A program made the translations under genes and the position numbers. From Calothrix sp. 336/3 (lineage in GTDB: Bacteria > Cyanobacteriota > Cyanobacteriia > Cyanobacteriales > Nostocaceae), in assembly GCF_000734895.2 (NCBI RefSeq), contig NZ_CP011382.1, positions 4,380,700 through 4,444,699 of the forward strand: DNA of 64,000 bases, given 5' to 3'. The notes beneath the pieces were generated by a model, which was not told the DNA's origin, did no database searches, and saw nothing but the letters and a program-made list of their open reading frames with translations. Positions 16,648-25,629 of the stretch are shown in pieces. Each line of letters begins with the position of its first letter. The stretch's first letter is position 1.

Positions 16648-17547
16648 TTACCCCTGACTGATGATTAAATTTAACCCTTCATGGGCAACTAAAGTTTTAG
16701 GGAAAACTGCGGCAATTTTTTTTGTCAGTTCATCTAAAAATTCATCATCATCATCAGGGTGGTGGCAGGATATAACTAACTGCTTCACCTGGGCAATATT
16801 AGCTAAATCTACCGCCGCTTGGTACTGGGAATCTTCAGATGAGGAATACTGGCGAACTGGAGAAACGTAGGTAGAGTTCGCAATCAGCAAATCTGCACCT
16901 GCTGCTAATTGGCAAATCCCTGTCTTTTCTGACTCACTGAGTTCCTGATATAAATCTGTGATATAGGCAACACTATAATCTTGCCAACTAACTCGATAAC
17001 CAACGGAGCGCTGGGTTTGATTGATTAGTGCTGTGGTGATGGTGATTTCATCTAATTTGATTTCTTGACCCGGCATTAAGTTATTAAACTCTAACTCTGC
17101 CTGCATCACTTGGAAAGGATAGGGGAAATGGGGAGACAGCATTTGATCACACAGACATTGCTTAATCGATGCGCTGTTTGTTGCTGCTGTACCGTAGATG
17201 TGTAGTTTGTTATCAGGAATAAAAGCAGGAGTAAAAAAGGGAAATCCCTGGATACGGTTGGCTTGAGAGTTAGTAAAAAACAAATAGGCTGATAAATTTT
17301 GCTCTAACTGTGACCAGTTTTTCCCTAAAATCCGTAAACCCGTACCACCATCAAAAATTAGGCGTTTTCCCCCGACTTGCATTTCCACACAGGGGGTATT
17401 ACCTCCGTAGCGGTAGGTATTGCTGACTGAGGTGGAAATCAAACCTCTCACACCCCAGAATTGGACAAAAAATTGACCTGAAAGACTACGGGGTTGGGCA
17501 AGTTGATTTACGTAACTTTGGGGAGAAGACAGCTCAAAATTTGACAT
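16648..17547 (-). CDS. Metallo-beta-lactamase-fold protein lacking metal ligands (pseudoenzyme)
   Basis: The 299-residue protein aligns along its length with cyanobacterial MBL-fold hydrolases (FVQFWGVRG, RYGGNTPCVEM, LIFDGGTGLR, IQGFPFFTPAF). The zinc box, normally THxHxDHIQGFPFF, reads TNSQANRIQGFPFF. The later ligands are also changed: the NHP His is Gln (INQTQ), TDTEH is TDLYQ, and the metal Asp of the YDxxY region is lost (LLIANSTYV). Only the HHP-DD-DEFLDEL tail remains. It should not bind the usual dinuclear metal centre, so a structural or regulatory role is likely. It follows panD by 11 bp in an apparent two-gene operon. Confidence 0.85.
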   Translation of the reverse strand: MSNFELSSPQSYVNQLAQPRSLSGQFFVQFWGVRGLISTSVSNTYRYGGNTPCVEMQVGGKRLIFDGGTGLRILGKNWSQLEQNLSAYLFFTNSQANRIQGFPFFTPAFIPDNKLHIYGTAATNSASIKQCLCDQMLSPHFPYPFQVMQAELEFNNLMPGQEIKLDEITITTALINQTQRSVGYRVSWQDYSVAYITDLYQELSESEKTGICQLAAGADLLIANSTYVSPVRQYSSSEDSQYQAAVDLANIAQVKQLVISCHHPDDDDEFLDELTKKIAAVFPKTLVAHEGLNLIISQG

Positions 17548-17558
17548 TTTTCTTACAT

Positions 17559-17942
17559 TTAGGTCTGACTGAGCAAGTCGTCGTATCGTCGAACTTCGAT
17601 GAGTCGGTTGTTTTCATCTACAATCACAACGGTGGGAGAGTAATTTTGTAACTCTGCCGTAGAAAACTGCCCGTAAGACATTATAATCAAGCGATCGCCA
17701 CTAATGCCTAGACGTGCTGCGGCTCCATTTAATTCGATTGTCCCAGAATGGGCTGGTGCAGAAATAGCGTAGGTGGTGAAACGCTCACCATTATTGACGT
17801 TGACGACGTGAACCTGCTCGAAGGGTAAGATTCCTGATTTATCTAATAAAACTTGGTCAATACTGATACTACCAACATAGTTGATGTTAGCACCGGTCAG
17901 GATACAATTATGAATCTTTGCCGAGAGGAGCGATCGCTGCAT
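17559..17942 (-). CDS. panD: Aspartate 1-decarboxylase
   Basis: PanD converts aspartate to beta-alanine for pantothenate and CoA synthesis. The 127-residue proenzyme starts MQRSLLSAKIHNC and carries the self-cleavage site at Gly-Ser in YVGSIS (~residue 24-25), where the Ser becomes the pyruvoyl group. The GERFTTYAI and GAAARL blocks complete the family pattern. I chose the ATG at 17942 because the conserved MQRSL start lies there; an ATG at 17960 would add six residues. The MBL-like gene follows closely and ppa lies upstream on the same strand. Confidence 0.94.
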   Translation of the reverse strand: MQRSLLSAKIHNCILTGANINYVGSISIDQVLLDKSGILPFEQVHVVNVNNGERFTTYAISAPAHSGTIELNGAAARLGISGDRLIIMSYGQFSTAELQNYSPTVVIVDENNRLIEVRRYDDLLSQT

Positions 17943-18030
17943 TTTCGTGGTATTTAGCAATTAGAAGTAATAGCATGATTGGCAGTAGCCAGTAATAAGT
18001 AACTTTTATAACTGACTACTACTGAAATAA

Positions 18031-18543
18031 TTATCCTTTTGCTGCTTGAATGCACTTCTCAACTAGTGCTGAAACCTTATCGACATCTTGCCAACCAAGA
18101 ATTTCTGTGACTTTTTTCTCCAAATTTTTATAGCTGCGGAAAAATTCTGCCACTTCATCTAAACGGTGGGGAGCAATGTCTTTGAGAGATTTAACATTAG
18201 CATAGCGAGGGTCTTTGTCAGGAACACAAAGAATTTTTTCATCGCGATCGCCACCGTCAATCATCTCTAACATCCCAATCGGTCTTGCCGCAATTATACA
18301 CCCAGGGAAGGTTGGCTCATCAATAATTACCATTCCATCCAAGGGATCGCCATCATCAGCCAAAGTATTGGGTACAAATCCATAATCGAAAGGATACTGT
18401 ACCGAAGAGTATAACACCCGGTCTAAGGCGAAGGCTTGCAATTCCTTATCGTACTCGTACTTATTTTTGCTACCACCGGGAATTTCTACTAGAACGTTGA
18501 TTAAACCTGGTTTTGGCTGAGGGGGTATAACGGATAAGTCCAC
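18031..18543 (-). CDS. ppa: Soluble inorganic pyrophosphatase (family I)
   Basis: The 170-residue cytosolic enzyme hydrolyses pyrophosphate and so drives biosynthetic reactions. The active-site signature is complete: KNKYEYDKE near residue 25, DYGFVPNTLADDGDPLDGMV with the Asp cluster at ~54-67, and the DKDPRY segment. Length and start (MDLSVIPPQPKPG) match cyanobacterial homologues. It is followed by panD after 88 bp on the same strand. Upstream is a 355-bp gap holding the terminator of the small gene at 18899-19090. Confidence 0.96.
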   Translation of the reverse strand: MDLSVIPPQPKPGLINVLVEIPGGSKNKYEYDKELQAFALDRVLYSSVQYPFDYGFVPNTLADDGDPLDGMVIIDEPTFPGCIIAARPIGMLEMIDGGDRDEKILCVPDKDPRYANVKSLKDIAPHRLDEVAEFFRSYKNLEKKVTEILGWQDVDKVSALVEKCIQAAKG

Positions 18544-18709
18544 GACAAAACTCCTGACGCTGATTTAAAGTATGGGATAAGCACTTGCCTCCCCGTGTAG
18601 AATTTTAGGCTAAGATGGGCATTTTCTCGCAATCAACTAGGAGTTAGGCAAAATAAAGTTTGAACTTGAGGGTAAGAGACAGCAGCTGCCAGACTGTAAT
18701 TCCTCACTG

Positions 18710-18748
18710 AAAAAACTATGCATGGACAGTCCTTAGAATATCCATGCA
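18710..18748 (-). terminator. Intrinsic terminator of the 63-residue membrane protein gene
   Basis: On the minus strand an 8-bp perfect stem (TGCATGGA/TCCATGCA) with a 14-nt loop is followed by TAG and six T. It lies 150 bp downstream of the gene at 18899-19090, and nothing else on the minus strand is nearer upstream. Confidence 0.75.
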
Positions 18749-18898
18749 CCAGCTATCTTCTCAAGGAAGAAAATAGATTGATTTATTCACAATAAGTTAT
18801 AAATTTGTACTTGAATGGGAAAATCAGAGGATTATCTGACTCAAGATGCCAAAAATGATAAATCAGGATTGTTCACTTCTTGATTTGATGAAAATATA

Positions 18899-19090
18899 CT
18901 AGTATTCTTTCATTTTTTCCTGCATATTATAGCTGAGTGAAGGCTGATAGGTTGGTAAATTGCTAGAGTAATTCGCAATTACCACTAATGGCAAAGTGAG
19001 AGTTAATATCCCGATGAAAGTTCCCACGATGTCTGCCAAGCGATGGGAGTATGTATTGGTAGAATTGGCAGACTGGCTATTTGCATCCAT
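18899..19090 (-). CDS. Small single-helix membrane protein, unknown function
   Basis: This 63-residue ORF has a polar N-terminus rich in Ser/Asn/Thr, one hydrophobic helix at about residues 23-42 (VGTFIGILTLTLPLVVIA) and a polar tail. I do not recognise the family. Support for a real gene is the membrane-helix composition and the intrinsic terminator 150 bp downstream on the same strand. No strong Shine-Dalgarno precedes the ATG. Small one-helix proteins are common in cyanobacterial thylakoid complexes, but no such role is shown here. Confidence 0.6.
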   Translation of the reverse strand: MDANSQSANSTNTYSHRLADIVGTFIGILTLTLPLVVIANYSSNLPTYQPSLSYNMQEKMKEY

Positions 19091-19815
19091 AAATAATTAA
19101 AACTGGCACATCTCTTGGAGTTCAGCTTTTTGTAAAAAGCCTTGCTACCATTTTAGCTATTTTCTAACCGGATTTATGGGAATCGTCAAGATTACTAACC
19201 ACTTTAGAAAGCGTCTACGTACTTTGTTAGCCGAAAGCAAGTTCAATCTGCGGTTTTGTCAAACATCATACTTTGTATTCTGCACTACTTTTTTGTGAAA
19301 ATTATCAAGAATTATAGCTATTTGTTTTTGTAAATACTGAGGTAATGGATGGCATAAAAAACTTTTTATGTACTAGTTTTGGACTGTGATAGCTTTACAG
19401 AAACTTCAATACAAAAGCTTATGCCATAGGGCTTTTGAGGAGACGTTGCCAAAACCGCATGACAATTTATTTCACTATACAAGTGCTTATACGGATATTT
19501 TATTGGAGACAAATAGCTGCAAGAAGTTAATTCTTTGTCCAATAGTATCAACTGAGTCAACACAGATAAAAAGTAAAAAATATGATTTTTAATCAGTAAT
19601 TGTACTCAATGCCCATTGATAAAAAATTACGGCTGAGAAAGAGGATGAAAATTCATAATAAATTAATCTACATTTCGATAGATTGCTTTTTTTCTTGGCA
19701 AATATTAATGGTATATTATGTGCGTTTTTTCTGAGAAACAGACATATTGGCGATCGCCCATAGGGGAATAATTGATGGCATTTGCAAAGATGATGATTTG
19801 TGAAGCTATGGCACG
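19091..19815. other. Intergenic region without a convincing gene
   Basis: About 725 bp of AT-rich sequence. Two short overlapping ORFs on opposite strands around 19366-19592 show no family motif, no Shine-Dalgarno and no typical codon pattern. A short palindrome CATAAAAA-AC-TTTTTATG lies at ~19353-19370. It may contain decayed coding or repeat sequence, but I cannot identify it. Confidence 0.4.
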
Positions 19816-19845
19816 AAAAAAACCGCCACTGAGAAGTAGGGCGGT
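19816..19845 (-). terminator. Intrinsic terminator downstream of the DUF362 gene
   Basis: On the minus strand ACCGCC and GGCGGT form a 6-bp GC-rich stem followed directly by seven T. It lies 100 bp after the stop of the gene at 19946-20911. Confidence 0.75.
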
Positions 19846-19945
19846 CTGGTTAAGCAATCGGAGGGTATTTACAGATTACTCTGGGGCATAGGGAAATGTT
19901 GTAGCTAAGTTTGCACTTATTCACAACTTACGCCAAAATGCCTGA

Positions 19946-20911
19946 TTAACCACGACCATAAATACTCATCGGTTCCTTGATAAAACGAATATAAAGGTGC
20001 TTGAAAGTGGATTTAATCACGCGAGGCATCCCAAAATCGATGGGAATAAACTCACTTGGTAATTTCCAATCCGAGATTTGTAAGATATCTGGATGTAAAT
20101 GGGGAAAATGAATTTTTCCTAAATCTGGACAAACACCTAATCTTTGGGATGCGGCAACGGTAGGTACTTGTTCTGGTGGAACATTGAGAATTTCGATGAT
20201 CGCCCGATCCAGAGCAAAGACATCCTCAGCAGCAGCTAAAACACCGAGGGGACGGGGTTCACCCCCACTAGGACCATTCCCTTCATGTCCGATAATCCCA
20301 TCTAGGATAGTCAAATTAGGATTAATTGCTTTAGCTGTTTCCACCAACATTTCCCCAAACCTGGCAGCATCCTTACCTGCTTCCATATGCCACCAAGCTT
20401 TCATTTTCCCCGGAACGCAGCCAAAAAGATTTTTTACCCCCATGGTTAATACCAATTGACTGTGGGATTTCACCTTGGGTAGATTGATCACCACATCTGC
20501 TTCCATGGCTTCCTTAGATAACAATAGGTGATTAAATTCTGTATTCACCGTTTCGTAACGTTTGCCACGAAAATTAATTATCGGTAATTGCAATTCTTCA
20601 ATAATGGGTTGATAACCATTGGCGATCGCCACCCCCTTAGCACTACCAAAAGCGGGACTATCCCCTAAAAATGGTTTTCCTCCGGCTTCTATAACCATTT
20701 GGGCAACGGTATAAACTATTTCTGGACGGGTAGTACATTCCTTACCCGGACGCGCACCAGTGAGTAAATTAGGTTTGAGTAAAACGCGATTACCTGGTTT
20801 CACAAATGCTGCGATTCCTCCCCAGGGTTCGAGAAGAGTTTCTAGGGATGCTCGCAATACTTCTTTTTCATAGGAAGTTGCGCGGATGAGACTGACAGAT
20901 GGGGTAGACAT
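19946..20911 (-). CDS. DUF362-family protein
   Basis: The 321-residue protein matches DUF362. It has the blocks VLLKPNLLTGARPGKECTTRPE near residue 45, DVVINLPKVKSHSQLVLTMGVKNLFGCVPG at ~138-167 (written here in one family context, split by eye), and the ILDGIIGHEGNGPSGGEPRPLG region. Some DUF362 proteins carry ferredoxin-like Cys clusters; none is present here. No signal peptide is visible. The biochemical activity is unknown. It is followed by a good intrinsic terminator, and glmS lies 106 bp upstream on the same strand. Confidence 0.82.
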   Translation of the reverse strand: MSTPSVSLIRATSYEKEVLRASLETLLEPWGGIAAFVKPGNRVLLKPNLLTGARPGKECTTRPEIVYTVAQMVIEAGGKPFLGDSPAFGSAKGVAIANGYQPIIEELQLPIINFRGKRYETVNTEFNHLLLSKEAMEADVVINLPKVKSHSQLVLTMGVKNLFGCVPGKMKAWWHMEAGKDAARFGEMLVETAKAINPNLTILDGIIGHEGNGPSGGEPRPLGVLAAAEDVFALDRAIIEILNVPPEQVPTVAASQRLGVCPDLGKIHFPHLHPDILQISDWKLPSEFIPIDFGMPRVIKSTFKHLYIRFIKEPMSIYGRG

Positions 20912-21017
20912 GAGGAATTTAGGAATAGGAAATGGGAGTTTTATACACCCTTAATATACCTAAACCTTTCGCCTTATATTTCCTGGTGGCGATCGCAGCT
21001 AATTCCGTATTTATACC

Positions 21018-22916
21018 CTACTCAACTGTCACACTTTTGGCGAGATTTCTCGGTTGGTCAACATCCAAACCACGGCGAGCCGCAATATGGTAGGCAAGTA
21101 ATTGTAGGGGAACGACCGTCAATAGAGGAGAGAGTAATTCATCTACCTCTGGTACAGGAATAATATCTTTAAACACATCAACGGCTTCCCCATGGTTAAC
21201 TGGAGTCACACCAATTAGCCGAGAGTCACGGGCTTTGGCTTCTTGAGCGTTAGAAATTACCTTTTCGTAGACAGTTCCCGGAGTTGCGATCGCCACCACT
21301 GGGACTTTGGCATCTAACAGGGCGATCGGTCCATGCTTCATTTCTCCTGCGGGATAGCCTTCGGCATGAATATAGCTGATTTCCTTGAGTTTCAAGGCAC
21401 CTTCTAAGGCGATGGGGAAGTTAATCCCCCTACCCAAGAAAATAAAATCCTGAGTTTCGGCGAATTCATGGGCTAGCTGTTCTGTCAATTTTTCCTGACT
21501 TTCCAAGGTTGCCTCAATTTCCTTAGGAATATGCCGTAATCCTTGAATAAGTTGGGCGATCGCGTCACGGGAAACACTTTGTCGCAGATAAGCCAAATCT
21601 ATTGCCAAAGCATAGAATGCCATCAACTGGGCAGTAAAAGTTTTGGTCGCCGCCACCCCAATCTCAATTCCTGCCAAGGTATTAATAATTTGCGGTACTA
21701 AATGCCCTAAGCTGCTTTCCGGTCTGTTTGTAATCCCTAGGAGTCGGGGTTGATACTTGGTTTCTAATCCTTGACGGCGCTCTTTTTCCATGGACAGGGC
21801 GGCTAAAGTATCGGCAGTTTCCCCAGATTGAGTGACTCCGATAGTTAAAGTATTTGCCATTAGGGGAGCGGGTGCGTAGCGAAACTCCGAAGCATATTGT
21901 ACCTGGGTGGGAATCCCCGCCAACTGTTCGAGTAAGTATTTACCGACCAAAGCTGCGTGCCAACTAGTACCACAGGCAACGATTTGGATTTGTTCCAGGT
22001 CTGTATAGATTTCTGGAGGTAAACCTAAATTCACCGGGGTAATATCAGCACTATCAGCATTCCAATCAGCATGGAAATAGGCATCTAAAGAAGCTCTGAC
22101 AACTCCCGGTTGCTCATAGATTTCCTTGAGCATGAAGTGTTTGAAACCTTGTTTCTCAACCATTGTCGGGCTGAGATTGAGTAACCGAGGTTGTTTCTTT
22201 AAGCGTCTGCCAGCAAAATTATAAACTTCTACCCCCATGGGAGTTAAGCGAGCAATTTCCCCGTTTTCTAGGGGAACAACAGCACGGGTGTGGGAGACGA
22301 TCGCCGGAGTATCGGAAGCACAGAAAAATTCTCCCTCCCCAAAACCAATTACCAGGGGTGCTTGTTGTCTGACAGCAATCACCTCGTCGGGATAGTCAGC
22401 AGATACCACCGCGATCGCAAAAGCTCCCTCTAATTCATGGACAGCTTTCTGGACTGCTGCCAACAGTACGGAGTCACCATCAGGATTCATCTCCATTTCT
22501 GCCTTGAGAAACTGGGCAATTAAATGGGGAATCACCTCTGTATCTGTCTCGGAGCGAAACTCTACCCCATCAGCTTTTAACCGTTCCCGGAGTTCTCGAT
22601 AATTTTCAATAATGCCATTCTGGACTACAGCCAATCTATTGGTTCCATCCATGTGAGGATGGGCATTATATTCCTCAGGTTTGCCATGGGTAGCCCAACG
22701 AGTATGACCAATACCAACCTGGGCGTGGGTTTCCAACTGCTCTAGTTTGGAACGTAAATTATGCAGTTTTCCCTTAGCCCGGACACAATTAATCTCACCT
22801 TCCCAGATTGTGGCTACACCGGCAGAATCGTAGCCTCGATACTCCAACTTCTCCAACCCAGATAGTAAAATCTCTGTTGCTGTTTGAGTGCCAACATAGC
22901 CAACGATACCACACAT
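21018..22916 (-). CDS. glmS: Glutamine-fructose-6-phosphate aminotransferase
   Basis: GlmS makes glucosamine-6-phosphate from fructose-6-phosphate and glutamine, the first step towards UDP-GlcNAc for peptidoglycan and glycans. The 632-residue enzyme starts MCGIVGYVG, where Cys2 is the glutaminase nucleophile after Met removal. It has GHTRWATHGKP at ~residue 73, two SIS domains (CGTSWHAALVGKYLLE and FLGRGINFPIALEGALKLKEI), and ends PRNLAKSVTVE. Length is normal. I see no glmS ribozyme in the leader. psaC lies 335 bp upstream on the same strand. Confidence 0.97.
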   Translation of the reverse strand: MCGIVGYVGTQTATEILLSGLEKLEYRGYDSAGVATIWEGEINCVRAKGKLHNLRSKLEQLETHAQVGIGHTRWATHGKPEEYNAHPHMDGTNRLAVVQNGIIENYRELRERLKADGVEFRSETDTEVIPHLIAQFLKAEMEMNPDGDSVLLAAVQKAVHELEGAFAIAVVSADYPDEVIAVRQQAPLVIGFGEGEFFCASDTPAIVSHTRAVVPLENGEIARLTPMGVEVYNFAGRRLKKQPRLLNLSPTMVEKQGFKHFMLKEIYEQPGVVRASLDAYFHADWNADSADITPVNLGLPPEIYTDLEQIQIVACGTSWHAALVGKYLLEQLAGIPTQVQYASEFRYAPAPLMANTLTIGVTQSGETADTLAALSMEKERRQGLETKYQPRLLGITNRPESSLGHLVPQIINTLAGIEIGVAATKTFTAQLMAFYALAIDLAYLRQSVSRDAIAQLIQGLRHIPKEIEATLESQEKLTEQLAHEFAETQDFIFLGRGINFPIALEGALKLKEISYIHAEGYPAGEMKHGPIALLDAKVPVVAIATPGTVYEKVISNAQEAKARDSRLIGVTPVNHGEAVDVFKDIIPVPEVDELLSPLLTVVPLQLLAYHIAARRGLDVDQPRNLAKSVTVE

Positions 22917-23039
22917 GTCTTACACCACTCCCGTAGGGTTAATTACACATAGTATAGTTGGGAATCAGAAATTGTTCATATTGCAGGACAAGTAAAAACA
23001 AAAAAGCTCATAGACAACCCATCCCCACCCCAAATGTTG

Positions 23040-23088
23040 AGGCTAGACACCAATGCCAACGAAAATCATCAGCAAAGATGCCTAGCCT
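23040..23088. other. Structured element in the psaC-glmS gap
   Basis: AGGCTAG (23040-23046) and CTAGCCT (23082-23088) form a perfect 7-bp stem that encloses a smaller CATC/GATG hairpin. No T-run follows on either strand. It could be an RNA 3' structure for psaC or a small RNA fold. The rest of the 335-bp gap (22917-23251) shows no gene; a T-rich stretch on the minus strand near 22999-23006 could end the psaC transcript. Confidence 0.35.
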
Positions 23089-23251
23089 AGAATGCTAAAG
23101 GTGCTTTCTATGGAGATAATGACGAGCTGTATCAGGGAATAAATAATCTTGAGCAGACAGCTATGAATTTTAGCTCAGATGCCCCAATTATCCGAGAAAT
23201 GACAAAAGAGACCTAGCTAATAGCCAATAGCTGTACTCCAGAAAAAATTCC

Positions 23252-23497
23252 TTAATAAGCTAGACCCATACTGCGAGTGGTTTCTGCTCCTAGATAAACC
23301 CGAATACTGAGGAAGTCAGTAGGACAGGCTGTTTCACAGCGTTTGCAACCTACACAGTCTTCTGTACGAGGGGAAGAGGCAACTTGAGCAGCTTTACAGC
23401 CATCCCAGGGAACCATTTCCAGTACATCGGTAGGGCAAGCGCGAACGCATTGAGTGCAACCAATGCAAGTATCGTAGATTTTTACGGTATGAGACAT
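23252..23497 (-). CDS. psaC: Photosystem I subunit VII (two [4Fe-4S] centres)
   Basis: PsaC is the stromal-side photosystem I subunit that carries the terminal acceptors FA and FB and hands electrons to ferredoxin. The 81-residue protein has both cluster motifs: CIGCTQCVRACP (residues ~11-22) and CVGCKRCETACP (~48-59). The N-terminus MSHTVKIYDTC and C-terminus GAETTRSMGLAY are the invariant ends. A CGCTCCTTTC string upstream on the complementary strand gives a good GGAG-type ribosome site. Confidence 0.98.
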   Translation of the reverse strand: MSHTVKIYDTCIGCTQCVRACPTDVLEMVPWDGCKAAQVASSPRTEDCVGCKRCETACPTDFLSIRVYLGAETTRSMGLAY

Positions 23498-23942
23498 TGA
23501 AAAAACGCTCCTTTCTGAAGTGTTCTTCTTGGTGCGAAGGAATCATAATCAAGCCATAGTTTACCGCAGTGATTGAGCCGTCGTAAGCAAAAGGCTACAT
23601 AACTTTAAACAACTTGACAATTTTGTATCTTAATGGGGTAATTACAGCCATTTCCCGGATATATAGACTTATGTCGATGGTGGGGATTAGGGGTAAAACG
23701 GGGGTAAGAGTACTATGAAAGAATTAGCTATCAGTCGAGAACTCGTGAGTATTGACTATTAATGAAAATTTTGTGTCAAAATCGTCATTGCATTATTCAG
23801 ACATCATTAATCTGCCTGAGGTATGCAAAACTAGAATTGCCATAGTTTTCCCCAAGCTTGGCTGGAATGGTTCTAAAATGAAAACCTAAAATTCTAAATT
23901 GTATTAATTAAGTGGTAACTCCTTAAAGCTAAGGTAAATTTC
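23498..23942. other. psaC / protein-kinase divergent intergenic region
   Basis: 445 bp between divergently transcribed genes. On the plus strand TTGACA at 23614-23619 is a good -35 box, but the expected -10 position reads GGTAAT, so a promoter for the kinase is only tentative. A 15-codon ORF at ~23715 is too short to call. No other signal stands out. Confidence 0.3.
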
Positions 23943-25436
23943 ATGCAGAGTCAGACGCTTGGTGGTGATGGACGTTATAGCATCATCCAACAACTCAGAC
24001 AAGGTGGTTTCGGTGCGACTTATGAAGCTATGGACACCCAATTACCGGGAAATCCCAAGTGCTTGGTTAAGCAGCTGAAGCCAAGGGCTAATGATGAAAA
24101 TACTTTACAGATAGCAAAACGTCTGTTTCGGGAAGAAGCGGAAACCCTACAAAGATTGGGTAATCATGACCAAATTCCCAGATTATTAGCTTACTTTGAA
24201 CAGGATAATGAATTTTATTTGGTTCAAGAATATATAGAAGGACATGATTTGAGTGAGGAATTACCTCCCTACACCCAACCTTGGAATGAAGAGGCTGTGG
24301 TGCAATTATTGGTAGAGATTTTGGAGGTGTTAAATTTTGTCCATAAGCAGGGTGTGATTCATCGAGACATTAAACCTTCTAATATCCGTCGTCGTCAGTC
24401 TGATGGCAAGGTAGTGCTGATTGATTTTGGTTCGGTGAAGCGAGCTCGAAGTGTAGAAGTCAACAACCAAGGACAGACTAATTTTACTGTGGCGATTGGT
24501 ACTCCTGGTTATATGCCGAGTGAGCAAGCAAATAGTAACCCGACTTATAGTAGTGATGTCTATTCGGTGGGTGTAATTGCGATTCAAGCTTTGACTGGCA
24601 TATATCCCGATCCCCGTCAAGGTAGTAGGCTACCTAAAGACCCTCATACGGGGGAAATTGTTTGGCAGCATCAAGTTGATATCAGTCCTTGGTTTGCGGA
24701 AATCTTGGATAATATGGTGCGTTATGATTTTCGCCAGAGGTATACGACTGCTCAAGCTGCTTTAGAAGCATTGAAGAGGCGATCGCCAGATGGCAAAAGC
24801 TCGACTGTGACGACAATTCAGTCGAATAATGCTTCTGTGACTACTATTAGTTCTTCTCCTCGTCCGACTCCACAAAAATTTTTGTTTGGGGCGATCGCTG
24901 CTGCTATTTTAACTTTTGTGATTGCTAGCTATGCCATCTATCAAATGATGTCTTCCCAACAAAAATTAGTCTCCTATACCGATATCAGTTCTGAAATCAA
25001 GATTAAATATCCTGATAATTGGGAAAAACAAGATAAACGTGGTCTTTATAATGTCGGGCGTTATGAAATTGTCAACTTTCTTTCTCCGAGGAAAAGCGAC
25101 CAAGATTTTCAAGATAGAATTGTTGTTTCCTATCAAGACTTTCGCGGCACTCTGGAAGAATCCAAAGAAGAATTTCGCAAAGAAATTTCTACTATTCCCA
25201 ATGCCCAAATTCTCAGTGAAGGTGATGTGACGGTTGCTTCTAACCAGGGCTATCAAATTATTTACACCAGCCAAACTGACAACAAACCCTTGAAAAATAT
25301 GCAGGTTTGGACTTTAAAAGGCGAAAGAGCCTATATGATTAACTATACGGCAGACATAGAGGATTATGACAAATCTATCAAAACTATAGAAGATATAGTA
25401 AAGTCTTTTGAGGTGAAAAGAACCGGGGCTGATTAA
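23943..25436 (+). CDS. Membrane Ser/Thr protein kinase with extracytoplasmic domain
   Basis: The 497-residue protein has a Hanks-type kinase domain at residues ~10-275: glycine loop RQGGFGATYEA, Lys in CLVKQLKP, catalytic HRDIKPSNI (Asp142), IDFGSVK, and GTPGYMPSEQ. After a Ser/Thr-rich linker there is one membrane helix (~315-338, LFGAIAAAILTFVIASYAIY). An outer domain of ~155 residues (KYPDNWEKQD ... IVKSFEVKR) resembles PsbP/DUF1795-like folds. It probably senses a signal outside the membrane and phosphorylates cytosolic targets, all unknown. No neighbouring phosphatase is present. Confidence 0.9.
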   Translation: MQSQTLGGDGRYSIIQQLRQGGFGATYEAMDTQLPGNPKCLVKQLKPRANDENTLQIAKRLFREEAETLQRLGNHDQIPRLLAYFEQDNEFYLVQEYIEGHDLSEELPPYTQPWNEEAVVQLLVEILEVLNFVHKQGVIHRDIKPSNIRRRQSDGKVVLIDFGSVKRARSVEVNNQGQTNFTVAIGTPGYMPSEQANSNPTYSSDVYSVGVIAIQALTGIYPDPRQGSRLPKDPHTGEIVWQHQVDISPWFAEILDNMVRYDFRQRYTTAQAALEALKRRSPDGKSSTVTTIQSNNASVTTISSSPRPTPQKFLFGAIAAAILTFVIASYAIYQMMSSQQKLVSYTDISSEIKIKYPDNWEKQDKRGLYNVGRYEIVNFLSPRKSDQDFQDRIVVSYQDFRGTLEESKEEFRKEISTIPNAQILSEGDVTVASNQGYQIIYTSQTDNKPLKNMQVWTLKGERAYMINYTADIEDYDKSIKTIEDIVKSFEVKRTGAD

Positions 25437-25629
25437 TACTGATTTGAAGAATAAAATGCTAGTAATATAATTGTTTCCTCACAGTGAAATCATCTCGATA
25501 TTCAGTAATGTGATGAACTCGGGATGGCAATCTTTTCTTTATGGGTAATAGTTCAAAATAATTCCTATTTTTAGTCAGTTTTATAGCTTCCTGCTTGCTT
25601 GTGAATAATTGCTAGGGAATTTGAGGAGA

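Noticed and set aside
19366..19592. Overlapping 65- and 68-codon ORFs on opposite strands, possibly a transposase remnant
   Set aside because: No family motif, no ribosome site and no inverted repeats at the edges; treated as non-coding.
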